A stretch of 64,000 nucleotides of DNA, taken from Angelobacter sp036557225 (GTDB lineage: Bacteria > Acidobacteriota > Terriglobia > Terriglobales > Acidobacteriaceae). This document shows positions 26,304-33,050 of this stretch, in pieces (the first letter of the stretch is position 1; the number at the start of each line of letters is the position of its first letter). Where the stretch lies: positions 10,131 to 74,130 of the forward strand of contig DATBHX010000021.1 of the NCBI GenBank assembly GCA_036557225.1. Reading direction: 5' to 3'. The notes beneath the pieces were generated by a model. It was not told where the DNA came from. It searched no databases and saw only the letters and a list, made by a program, of their open reading frames with translations. Made by a program: the position numbers and the translations under genes.

Positions 26304-26753
26304 TCACGCTTCTGATTCACATCTCAGACGTTCCAGAGCGGCGCAGAACTCCTGCCGGAAATTCTCTTTATGCACAAAATCCATGGCCCCGGAATCCTCG
26401 CAGGCGGCGCGCAATTCGGGCGTGTTATCGGTGGACATGAGCACCACGCGGGCGGACGGAAATCTGTGCCCAAAAAACCATGCCAGTGTCAGGCCGTCGA
26501 GATAGGGCATGTGCACATCCATCAGCACCATGTCGGGCTTCAGCTTCATGACGGTCTCAATGGCTTCTCCGCCACGATCGGCGCGCGCCACGACATCCAC
26601 CAACGGATCGAGCTCCAGTAGTTCGCAGACCACTTCGAGAAAGGTTTCAGAATCGTCCACCACGACGGTCCTGATTCTCTTTGTGCCGGTTGCAATGGAA
26701 ATCGGCTGCGCTTCGATTGCACTGAAAACCGGTTCCGCTACAGTTGCCATCAT
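26304..26753 (-). CDS. Stand-alone receiver-domain response regulator
   Basis: 149 residues: a short N-terminal extension (about 26 residues), then a CheY-like receiver with TVVVDDSET, acceptor Asp in MVLMDVHMPYLDG, the Ser/Thr switch in VLMSTDN and Lys in FVHKENFRQEF. No output domain. Paralogous in layout to the receiver at 25085-25540. It could pass phosphate to or compete with the OmpR-type regulator, or act by protein contact. It lies upstream of the Spy-like gene on the same strand. Confidence 0.85.
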   Translation of the reverse strand: MMATVAEPVFSAIEAQPISIATGTKRIRTVVVDDSETFLEVVCELLELDPLVDVVARADRGGEAIETVMKLKPDMVLMDVHMPYLDGLTLAWFFGHRFPSARVVLMSTDNTPELRAACEDSGAMDFVHKENFRQEFCAALERLRCESEA

Positions 26754-26896
26754 GCCTCCAACAACGTGATGTTGTTATAGGAACATCTTTCGCTGTGGAG
26801 GTGGGTAAAATGGCTGGCAATGCAGTGTAAAGAGCTTGTAAATCATGCCGATGCGGCACGTCCCTAAAGTCCGCTCAGCGCTGACCTTTAGTGAAT

Positions 26897-26926
26897 TTGC
26901 TCCGCCTGAGTTCCGAGTGTTAAGAT
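26897..26926 (+). promoter_or_regulatory. Candidate promoter for the YtxH-like gene
   Basis: TTGCTC (26897-26902) and TAAGAT (26921-26926) are 18 bp apart, about 24 bp upstream of the start codon at 26950. GGAGG at 26938-26942 supplies the ribosome site. Confidence 0.4.
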
Positions 26927-26949
26927 CGCTGGATTGTGGAGGTCGTCTG

Positions 26950-27255
26950 ATGTCGGATAGAGATAGCAGCAACAGCTTCATGTGGTTTCTGGCTGGTCTG
27001 GGCTTTGGCGCGTTGCTGGGCGTGCTCTATGCACCCCGCTCCGGGCGCGAAACCCGCGAAGCCATTAAGAACTCAGCCCAGGAAGGCGGCGAGTATCTGC
27101 GCACCCGCGGCCGCGAAGCCCGCGAGACGATGAATCAGTGGGTCGACCGCGGCAAGGAAGCCATGGGCCAGCAAAAAGAAAAGATCAGCGCCGCCATCGA
27201 CGCGAGCCGCCAAGCGTATCGCGAGGCCGCCGCAGAAGGCAAAAAAGGCTCCTAA
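26950..27255 (+). CDS. YtxH-like membrane-anchored stress protein
   Basis: 101 residues from the ATG at 26950 (GGAGG 7 bases upstream); the longer open frame from 26845 is not supported. An N-terminal hydrophobic Gly-rich helix (FMWFLAGLGFGALLGVLYAPRSGRETR) matches the YtxH (gas-vesicle-protein-like) signature with its APxSGxETR motif. It is followed by a long amphipathic charged helix. Family members are general-stress or envelope proteins of unknown mechanism. It is followed 15 bp later by the DUF948-like gene. Confidence 0.85.
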   Translation: MSDRDSSNSFMWFLAGLGFGALLGVLYAPRSGRETREAIKNSAQEGGEYLRTRGREARETMNQWVDRGKEAMGQQKEKISAAIDASRQAYREAAAEGKKGS

Positions 27256-27270
27256 GGAGCTCCACAGCGA

Positions 27271-27783
27271 GTGAATATTCCGATCATCACGGTCTTCGTG
27301 GTCGTTGCCGCGGTTGCCATTGTGCTGCAACTGGTGGTTCTGTTTGCCATGTACAAGGCCCTGCGGCAGAGCTCGGAAAGAGTTGAAGGCATCGCTGCGC
27401 GCCTGGAGCAGCAGGCCTCCCCGGTGCTGGCCACGGCGGCTGAAATCCTCGATGACGCCAAACCCAAGCTGGCGGAAATTACCACGAACCTGGCGGAGAG
27501 CTCCGCCACCATCCGCGCGCACGTGGCTGAGGTTGGAGCTGCGACCAGCGAAATTGCGGAACGCGCGCGCCTGCAAGCTGCCCGCCTGGATGAGTTCATC
27601 ATTACTGCGGCGCAACGCGTTGAGGCAACTTCCGAATTGCTGCAGCACAGGGTCTTCTCGCCCATGCGGCGCGTCCGCGCCATCGTAAGCGCCCTCAATG
27701 CCGGGCTAAGCTTCCTGCGATCCACCCGCTCACGTCATCGGAGCAACGGCAGCGAGGTGGAAGACGAAGAGATGTTTATATGA
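27271..27783 (+). CDS. DUF948-like coiled-coil membrane protein
   Basis: 170 residues from a GTG at 27271 with AAGGAG upstream. One N-terminal membrane helix (ITVFVVVAAVAIVLQLVVLFAMY) is followed by about 110 residues of heptad-like Ala/Glu/Arg-rich helix, resembling DUF948 and methyl-accepting-like stalks. DUF948 and YtxH genes commonly sit together, which supports both calls. The stop codon (27781-27783) directly abuts the left inverted repeat of the adjacent four-helix-bundle unit. Confidence 0.8.
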   Translation: MNIPIITVFVVVAAVAIVLQLVVLFAMYKALRQSSERVEGIAARLEQQASPVLATAAEILDDAKPKLAEITTNLAESSATIRAHVAEVGAATSEIAERARLQAARLDEFIITAAQRVEATSELLQHRVFSPMRRVRAIVSALNAGLSFLRSTRSRHRSNGSEVEDEEMFI

Positions 27784-27820
27784 AATTGGTAAATGAGTAA
27801 ATTGGTAAGTTGGTAAATTT
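27784..27820 (+). repeat. Left 37-bp inverted repeat, itself an 8-bp tandem array
   Basis: Made of four and a half degenerate copies of an 8-mer: AATTGGTA, AATGAGTA, AATTGGTA, AGTTGGTA, AATTT. It begins one base after the DUF948-like stop and ends on the first base of the TTG start of the four-helix gene. Confidence 0.9.
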
Positions 27821-28185
27821 TGAGCCCGCCCGAAGAACTTCGCTTGAGAACAAAGAAGTTTGCTCTCCGAGTTATCCGCCTTTTTCAAGCTCTTCCCAGA
27901 ACTACAGAAGCGCAGGTTCTCGGCAAGCAGCTTTTGCGCTGCGGCACATCCGTTGCTGCCAACTATCGTGCGGCGTGTCGTGCGCGCTCTAAGCCAGAGT
28001 TCATTGCAAGACTTGGAATTGTTGCTGAAGAAGCGGATGAAAGCGTTCTTTGGCTGGAACTGCTCGGAGATGCACACATTCTCAAGCAGGAAAAACTCGA
28101 GGATATTTCAAAAGAAGCCAAAGAGCTTGCCGCAATTTTCTCGACATCAATAAAGACTGCAAAAGGAAACAGACAAAGTTTCTAA
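27820..28185 (+). CDS. Four-helix-bundle protein, S23/IVP (Avd-related) family
   Basis: 121 residues from a TTG at 27820, which gives the normal family N-terminus (SPPEELRLRTKKFALRVIRL). The central signature is clear: QLLRCGTSVAANYRAACRARSKPEFIARLGIV, then EEADESVLWLELL. The family comprises the 23S rRNA intervening-sequence protein and relatives of Avd, the accessory protein of diversity-generating retroelements; these form pentameric, basic, nucleic-acid-binding barrels. The first base of the start codon and the last two bases of the TAA stop (28183-28185) lie in the flanking inverted repeats. There is no clear ribosome site. No reverse transcriptase or variable repeat is in the window, so it is not part of a visible retroelement. 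Confidence 0.88.
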   Translation: MSPPEELRLRTKKFALRVIRLFQALPRTTEAQVLGKQLLRCGTSVAANYRAACRARSKPEFIARLGIVAEEADESVLWLELLGDAHILKQEKLEDISKEAKELAAIFSTSIKTAKGNRQSF

Positions 28186-28220
28186 ATTTACCAACTTACC
28201 AATTTACCCATTTACCAATT
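28184..28220 (-). repeat. Right 37-bp inverted repeat
   Basis: Reverse complement of 27784-27820 with one mismatch (position 13 of the repeat, counted from the outer end). It starts inside the TAA stop of the four-helix gene and ends 4 bases before the ftsI stop codon. Confidence 0.9.
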
Positions 28221-28224
28221 CCGG

Positions 28225-30528
28225 TCATCTTCCGAACTGCACCGTCACGTGCCCGCCCGGGGGAATTCTGGTTCCCGCTATTGGCGATTGCGTTTGACCG
28301 ACGCCGCTGCCGCTCGCGTCTAGTTCAAGCCCCGCTTCTTCTGCGGCTTCTAACGCCGTGCGCAAAGACTTTCCACGAAAGTCCGGGACCAACACTCCTC
28401 CGGCGACATCCACCACCACCGTTCCACGGGCTGGTTCTGGAGGTCTAGGGATCGCAGGCGCGGGAGCTACAGGCGCGGGAAAACTTATCGGTTTCGCAGC
28501 CGGTGCGGGTTGCGGTTCAGACTTGCTGGTCGCGGCCACTGTCTTTACCTGAGCATTCTGCGGTCCAGGCAACGCAGGCGCGGGCGTCGGCGCCACGGTC
28601 GAAGCCGGAGTGTCCGCCGGCATTTGCTCACTGGCGATGTAGTCCGGAGCGCCTTCTGAGACATCGTCCTCTTTCGCATGGGCCCGCAGATACATTCGCC
28701 GCGGGTCCTGGAATTCGACATCGTGCGGCACGTTCATGTACGCCAGCACTTGCTGCGCAATGCGTGAGAAAACCGGGGCCGCAGTCTCTCCCCCACCATC
28801 GCGCGGGTAACCGCCCTGAGGAGAATCGAGCACTATCAGCACTGTCACCGCTGGACTGTTCACCGGCGCAAAACCGCCGAACGAGGCAATATGCTTCTGG
28901 TGAGAATAATGACCGCTGGCATCAATCTTTTGCGCTGTCCCGGTTTTACCGGCTGAAGTATAGCCATCCAGAATGGCGCGCTTACCGGTGCCTCGCAGCA
29001 CCACACCTTCCATCATTCGCTTCAACTCTGCGGCAGTCATGGGTGAAACAACGCGTCGCCCGAGCGCCGGGCGAAAGGCGATGAGTTGTGGCGTGCTGCG
29101 CGGCGGAGTTGTTCCGGCCAGAATTCTCGGCGGGATATATACACCGTCGTTCGCAATGGTCGAAACCATAGCTGCCAACTGTACCGGCGATACGCCGATC
29201 TCCTGCCCCATGGAGATCGCGCCAATGCTCACCTTTGACCAGCGGCTTACCGGTTTGGTGATACCGCGGGTCTCCCCCGGCAATTCAATGTGTGTCTGCG
29301 ATCCAAAGCCAAATGCGCGAATATAGCGGTCGAACCTGTCTTCACCCAGACGCAACGCGACTTTGATTGCTCCCACGTCGCTCGAGTGCTCCAGAATCTG
29401 CGAGATCGTCAGTCCGGCGTAGGGATGATGATCGTGAATGCGTAAACCATTCACCACAATCGATCCCATCTGGCAATCAATGACCTCGTCCGGATTGGTG
29501 ATCTTTTCTTCCAGCGCACCCGCCAATGTCACCAGTTTGAAGGTGGAACCTGGCTCGTAAATGTCGCTCACAGCCCGGTTTTTCAGGGCCTGTGGATTCA
29601 CCTTATTAAAGATGTTGGGATTGAATGTAGGCCAGTTCGCCAGGGCCAACACTTCTCCCGTATGCGGATTCTGTACGATCACCGTGCCTGCTTCAGCGCC
29701 CGTATCAGAAATGGCCCTGGCCAATTCACGCTCAGCGATGTATTGGATTTTTTCATCCAGCGTCAGCACAACATTCTCGCCGGGGTCGGGATTTTTTTCC
29801 GTACGTCCCAGCCATTTGCGGCGATTGTCCATTGTGATCAGCATCTTTCCAGGCTTGCCGGTCAGCTGAGTATCAAATTCACGCTCGATGCCGCCTAACC
29901 CTTCATCATCCAGCCCCACATAGCCCAAGACTTGCGCCGCCAATTCACCTTTGGGATAAAAACGTTTGGATTCTTTTTGAAAGTAAATTCCCTTAAGATT
30001 CAGCGCACGAATGCGGGCACTGGCGGCGTTGTCGACTTTGCGCGCCACCCAGGCAAAGGCCTTGGAGTTGCCGAGGCGATCTTCAATCTCGGAGGCATCG
30101 CTCTGGAGCACCCTGCCCAGGATTCGCGCAGTGGTGTGGATGTCAGCAATTTCCGACGGCACGGCAAAGATCGAGTCCACGCTGACGGTCATCGCCAGCT
30201 CATTGCCGCTGCGATCATAAATGTTGCCGCGAACCGGGGCTACTTCGATGGAACGCTGCTGCTGGCGCGCCGCACGCTGGGTGTAATCGCCGTAGTGGAC
30301 CACCTGCAGCCAGACCAGGCGGACACAGATTGCCACAAACCAAAATGCCAAGAACCCGGCAAGAACAAGAAGTCGTCTGACTCTTCTGTCGCTGCGCTCC
30401 AAACCGCTCAACAGCATTCCCTCCATTGATTTGTCAGCGCATGAGCAGCAGGCTCGGCGGGCAAGCCGGCCTCGCCTTTTGCTTTTAAAAAAATGAGGCG
30501 GCCCCAGCTGGTTTTCCGGAGTCGCCAT
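28225..30528 (-). CDS. ftsI: Peptidoglycan transpeptidase FtsI (PBP3-type) with PASTA domain
   Basis: Septal class B penicillin-binding protein, 767 residues as drawn. One N-terminal membrane helix (LLVLAGFLAFWFVAICVRLVWLQ), the dimerisation domain with RGNIYDRSGNELA, then the transpeptidase. Its motifs are SxxK at Ser328-Lys331 (PGSTFK), the second motif Ser382-Ser383-Asp384 (usually SxN) and KTG at 528-530. A single PASTA domain occupies the last 65 residues after a Pro/Ala-rich linker. The true start may be 30426 or 30417, because the first 34 residues look non-native. It follows ftsL by 44 bp. No murE follows; the stop is 4 bp from the inverted repeat of the S23 unit. Confidence 0.9.
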   Translation of the reverse strand: MATPENQLGPPHFFKSKRRGRLARRACCSCADKSMEGMLLSGLERSDRRVRRLLVLAGFLAFWFVAICVRLVWLQVVHYGDYTQRAARQQQRSIEVAPVRGNIYDRSGNELAMTVSVDSIFAVPSEIADIHTTARILGRVLQSDASEIEDRLGNSKAFAWVARKVDNAASARIRALNLKGIYFQKESKRFYPKGELAAQVLGYVGLDDEGLGGIEREFDTQLTGKPGKMLITMDNRRKWLGRTEKNPDPGENVVLTLDEKIQYIAERELARAISDTGAEAGTVIVQNPHTGEVLALANWPTFNPNIFNKVNPQALKNRAVSDIYEPGSTFKLVTLAGALEEKITNPDEVIDCQMGSIVVNGLRIHDHHPYAGLTISQILEHSSDVGAIKVALRLGEDRFDRYIRAFGFGSQTHIELPGETRGITKPVSRWSKVSIGAISMGQEIGVSPVQLAAMVSTIANDGVYIPPRILAGTTPPRSTPQLIAFRPALGRRVVSPMTAAELKRMMEGVVLRGTGKRAILDGYTSAGKTGTAQKIDASGHYSHQKHIASFGGFAPVNSPAVTVLIVLDSPQGGYPRDGGGETAAPVFSRIAQQVLAYMNVPHDVEFQDPRRMYLRAHAKEDDVSEGAPDYIASEQMPADTPASTVAPTPAPALPGPQNAQVKTVAATSKSEPQPAPAAKPISFPAPVAPAPAIPRPPEPARGTVVVDVAGGVLVPDFRGKSLRTALEAAEEAGLELDASGSGVGQTQSPIAGTRIPPGGHVTVQFGR

Positions 30529-30572
30529 TCAAAGCTCCGGAAACTCCGGGGCCAAGGTTCACCAACCAAAGC

Positions 30573-31049
30573 TTATTGCGCCGCGATCACCGCCACCGGC
30601 GTTGCTCGCGCCATGATCGGAGCGCCGGCTTCATCCGGGTTCATCTGCATGATCTGTCCCGGCTCGGGCGACCCCAAACCCATCTGCCGCGCCAACGCAT
30701 CAATGCGGCTGGGATCGCGCAGCGATGCGGTTTCCAGCTTGAGCGTGCGGTTCATCTCCACCAGCCGGTCGCGTTCGGTTTTCTGCGCCTCAATGCGATA
30801 ACCGTATTCAATGGAGCGAAAATGCTGCCAGGCATAGACCATCATCAGCAGGAAAAGCGCAGCCACGCAGGCGGAGAACATTCTGATTTCGCGCCTGCGC
30901 TGCGGATCGCTGATCTTGACCAGCCGGGAATTGTCGATGGTCTTCTGGAAATAGAATTCCGGCGTAATGCCGGCGACGCTGCGCCGCGACGAGGCGCGAG
31001 CGTCCACCGGCGTGATCATCCCTGTGATGTGCATTGCCCCTGCGGCCAT
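30573..31049 (-). CDS. ftsL: Cell-division protein FtsL-like
   Basis: 158 residues: a basic N-terminal cytoplasmic segment, one membrane helix (MFSACVAALFLLMMVYAWQHF), then a periplasmic coiled coil (EYGYRIEAQKTERDRLVEMNRTLKLETASLRDPSRIDALARQMGL). The closing motif around DPSRIDALARQMGL is typical of FtsL/DivIC. Its position between rsmH and ftsI is the standard dcw order. Its ATG directly follows the TAA of the upstream 49-codon gene. It recruits FtsW/FtsI to the septum with FtsB and FtsQ. Confidence 0.85.
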   Translation of the reverse strand: MAAGAMHITGMITPVDARASSRRSVAGITPEFYFQKTIDNSRLVKISDPQRRREIRMFSACVAALFLLMMVYAWQHFRSIEYGYRIEAQKTERDRLVEMNRTLKLETASLRDPSRIDALARQMGLGSPEPGQIMQMNPDEAGAPIMARATPVAVIAAQ

Positions 31050-31199
31050 TTACGCTACCTCAATCATTTCCCGGCGCCATTCAAAGCGGCGCAACGGCTG
31101 CTGGCGTTCCCGCTCCACAGCCTGTTTCTGTTCCCGCGCATGCTCTTCCGCGCGCTGTACGCTGTTGATCAACTCTTCAATCGTCGTTCCTTGAAACAT
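31050..31199 (-). CDS. 49-residue small protein in the dcw cluster
   Basis: ATG at 31199 preceded by AGAGGA about 8 bases upstream; TAA at 31052-31050 abuts the ftsL ATG (TAAATG). The protein starts MFQGTTIEELINSVQRAEEH and is strongly charged and helical, ending REMIEVA. It has no membrane segment. Good ribosome site, tight spacing and amphipathic composition argue that it is real. It could be a cytoplasmic partner of FtsL or a translational coupler. I do not recognise a named family. Confidence 0.7.
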   Translation of the reverse strand: MFQGTTIEELINSVQRAEEHAREQKQAVERERQQPLRRFEWRREMIEVA

Positions 31200-31347
31200 C
31201 TTCTTGTCCTCTTTTCTCGAGGGAACTTTTATTCCGGGGCGACACCGTTACTGAAGGTAGGTGAAGTTTTCGCCCAAGTAGGAGGAAGGCAGTGCCTCCC
31301 CGGAAACTTGCTGTCTCGCCTGCCTACCACGGCCAGCGAAACGAACC
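31200..31347 (-). other. Spacer between rsmH and the 49-codon gene
   Basis: 148 bp with a GGAGG/CCTCC-type imperfect hairpin near 31280-31305. A 40-codon frame overlaps the rsmH stop (ATGA), but nothing about it looks coding. Confidence 0.35.
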
Positions 31348-32301
31348 TCATAATCTCTCCGCGGCGCGCAGCTTCGCGCTGCGCGACCTTGGATTGCGAT
31401 CGATCTCTTCTTCCGTCGCCGTTAACGGCTTCTTTGTCAGAACTGCATAGATGCCGGCTTTTGCGCCGTCCCGCAGAGCGTCTTTCACGATGCGGTCTTC
31501 CAGGGAGTGAAAGCTGATCACCACCAGCCTGCCTCCCTTGTTGAGGACCTGCGGCGCTGCCGTCAACAGCGCCTTCAGGTCATCCAGTTCGCGGTTTACG
31601 AAGATTCGGATAGCCTGGAAAGTTCTGGTCGCCGGATGAATCTTTTCCCGAGCCCCGTGATCGTGTTTCATTGACCGGAGCGCAGCCGATAGTACTTGTG
31701 CCAGATGAGCGGTTGTTCTGATCGGCCGCGCCCGGACAATGGCTCTGGCGATTCTCCGCGACCTCCTTTCCTCACCGAATTCGTAAATCACATTCGCGAG
31801 GTCTTCTTCGCGCATGTGGTTTACCACTTGATCGGCGGTACGGTCTCCCTCGGGGTTCATCCTCATATCCAGGGGACCCTCCGCCTGAAAGCTGAATCCG
31901 CGCGCCGCGTCGCCAAACTGCAGAGAACTTACGCCCAGGTCCGCCAGCAGCCCGTCAGCGGAAGCTGCCGGGACATGCTGGGGGACTTCGGCGTAAGAGC
32001 TGTGCAGCAGCGTGATCTTCGGAGCATCACCTCCGATCTCCGAAAACCGCCGGCGCGCCAGCGCCAGCGCGTTGGTATCTTTATCGAAGCCAATCAAATG
32101 ACCCTGTGGGCCGAGGCGTTTTGCGATTTCTAAACTGTGCCCGCCCAAACCCAGGGTCGCGTCGATATAGGTGCCGCCGCGCCGGATTGCCAAAAAGTCG
32201 ATCGCTTCTTTTAAAAGAACTGAAACATGGCCAACTTCGCCACTGCCATGCGCTCCCTGAGGAGCTTTTTCCGAACCAAAATCGTCGTCCTTCTGTGCCA
32301 C
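31348..32301 (-). CDS. rsmH: 16S rRNA m4C1402 methyltransferase RsmH
   Basis: 317 residues from a GTG at 32301 that overlaps the mraZ stop by one base (TAGTG). SAM-binding motif TYIDATLGLGGHSLEIAKRL, DGLLADLGVSSLQFGDAARGFSFQ, TFQAIRIFVNRELDDL and the C-terminal NPRSRSAKLRAAERL are all diagnostic. It N4-methylates C1402 of 16S rRNA in the ribosomal P site. It is the second gene of the dcw operon. Confidence 0.95.
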   Translation of the reverse strand: MAQKDDDFGSEKAPQGAHGSGEVGHVSVLLKEAIDFLAIRRGGTYIDATLGLGGHSLEIAKRLGPQGHLIGFDKDTNALALARRRFSEIGGDAPKITLLHSSYAEVPQHVPAASADGLLADLGVSSLQFGDAARGFSFQAEGPLDMRMNPEGDRTADQVVNHMREEDLANVIYEFGEERRSRRIARAIVRARPIRTTAHLAQVLSAALRSMKHDHGAREKIHPATRTFQAIRIFVNRELDDLKALLTAAPQVLNKGGRLVVISFHSLEDRIVKDALRDGAKAGIYAVLTKKPLTATEEEIDRNPRSRSAKLRAAERL

Positions 32302-32741
32302 TAGATGCCCAGTTCGTCGAGAGTCTTCTCATCGTCAGACGTGAACGGGTTCTCTTCGATGTCCTTCTTGTACGCCTCGATGTTCTGCACTTCGAGGTAG
32401 GTCAAATTGCCGACCACTGCCACTTCGCCCTTGATCCCCGCCGAATCCCGCAACAGCGCCGGTATCAGCAGCCGCCCTTGCCCGTCGATCTCCACTTGCT
32501 GACCGTAGTAGTTGGTGCGATTCAGGAACTTCTTTTTGGTCGGGTTGAAATTCGACAAACGCGCCAGCTTCTCTTCGATCCGCTGCCACTCCTCGAAGGG
32601 ATACACTTGAGCAACCTTGCCGTCGAGCGAGGTGATGTAAAATTGCGTGCCGTACTTCTCGTCGATCAGACGCTTGAATTCCGCGGGGACCTTTAGACGT
32701 CCCTTCTCGTCGACGCGAGTTGGATGGTTGCCGCGAAACAT
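32301..32741 (-). CDS. mraZ: Transcriptional regulator MraZ
   Basis: 146 residues with two AbrB-like MraZ repeats: MFRGNHPTRVDEKGRLKVPAEFK at the N-terminus and VEIDGQGRLLIPALLRDSAGI near residue 85. It forms a ring that binds repeated boxes upstream of its own operon and represses it. The boxes and a strong promoter are visible upstream (32851-32965). First gene of the dcw cluster. Confidence 0.95.
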   Translation of the reverse strand: MFRGNHPTRVDEKGRLKVPAEFKRLIDEKYGTQFYITSLDGKVAQVYPFEEWQRIEEKLARLSNFNPTKKKFLNRTNYYGQQVEIDGQGRLLIPALLRDSAGIKGEVAVVGNLTYLEVQNIEAYKKDIEENPFTSDDEKTLDELGI

Positions 32742-32850
32742 TGTTTTTTCTGGTTGCTGCTAAAACCGGCACTACCAAGGAGGCAAAAACGGTAATTTCT
32801 AGCTGTTTTTCGGGCTCAGTCACCGCAATTTGGGGGTTTTTCTGGTTCAT

Positions 32851-32880
32851 TTGCCCTTTTGTCCGCTTTGGACCACTTAC
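32851..32880 (-). promoter_or_regulatory. Second, degenerate MraZ-box-like array in the mraZ leader
   Basis: On the minus strand three 10-base units follow each other: AAGTGGTCCA, AAGCGGACAA, AAGGGCAAAT. The phase and core match the better array 31 bp upstream, with decay in the second and third units. Confidence 0.5.
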
Positions 32881-32910
32881 CCCTCGATCGCACTCAGCTT
32901 CTTACTGTCG

Positions 32911-32937
32911 TTACCACTTTTGACCACTTTAGACCAC
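32911..32937 (-). promoter_or_regulatory. MraZ box: three direct repeats with 10-bp period
   Basis: On the minus strand GTGGT occurs three times exactly 10 bp apart (GTGGTCTAAA, GTGGTCAAAA, GTGGTAACGA). Known MraZ sites are three or four short G-rich repeats at 10-bp spacing, and the AAAGTGG core matches the published Mollicutes form as I recall it. The array covers the expected transcription start, fitting autorepression. Confidence 0.75.
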
Positions 32938-32965
32938 ATCCTACGCCTAAACGGTTGCCTGTCAA
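32938..32965 (-). promoter_or_regulatory. Promoter of the mraZ-rsmH-ftsL-ftsI operon
   Basis: On the minus strand a perfect TTGACA (32965-32960) is separated by 16 bp from TAGGAT (32943-32938). The MraZ box begins at the very next base. Confidence 0.7.
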
Positions 32966-33050
32966 GGACTTTTTTCTGGGTGAAGTGTGGAAAAGCGAGT
33001 TGACGCAGTCGAAGGCTGACCCTTGTGTCTGGCCACTGGCAGCAATACAA

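Larger units (their letters stand above)
27784..28220. mobile_element. Putative S23/IVP cassette bounded by 37-bp inverted repeats
   Basis: A 437-bp unit made of a left repeat (27784-27820), one four-helix-bundle gene, and a right repeat (28184-28220) that is the reverse complement of the left at 36 of 37 positions. The unit fills the whole gap between the stop of the DUF948-like gene (27783) and the ftsI stop codon (28225). S23-type proteins are classically encoded by intervening sequences inside 23S rRNA genes, where terminal inverted repeats form a stem cut by RNase III. Here a comparable layout lies in a protein-gene intergenic space. No target-site duplication is visible. Calling it mobile is inference. 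Confidence 0.55.

Noticed and set aside
27730..28077. Minus-strand frame with LPTYQFTHLPI-like repeats across the S23 unit
   Set aside because: It is the translation of the 8-bp repeat arm and the antisense of the four-helix gene; no ribosome site or family match.
27784..28220. Diversity-generating retroelement
   Set aside because: Avd is related to the S23 protein, but there is no reverse transcriptase and no template/variable repeat pair in the window.
32335..32850. 171-codon minus-strand frame starting in the mraZ leader
   Set aside because: It overlaps mraZ in another frame and reads as an out-of-frame copy of it; the upstream ATG lies inside the degenerate MraZ box region.
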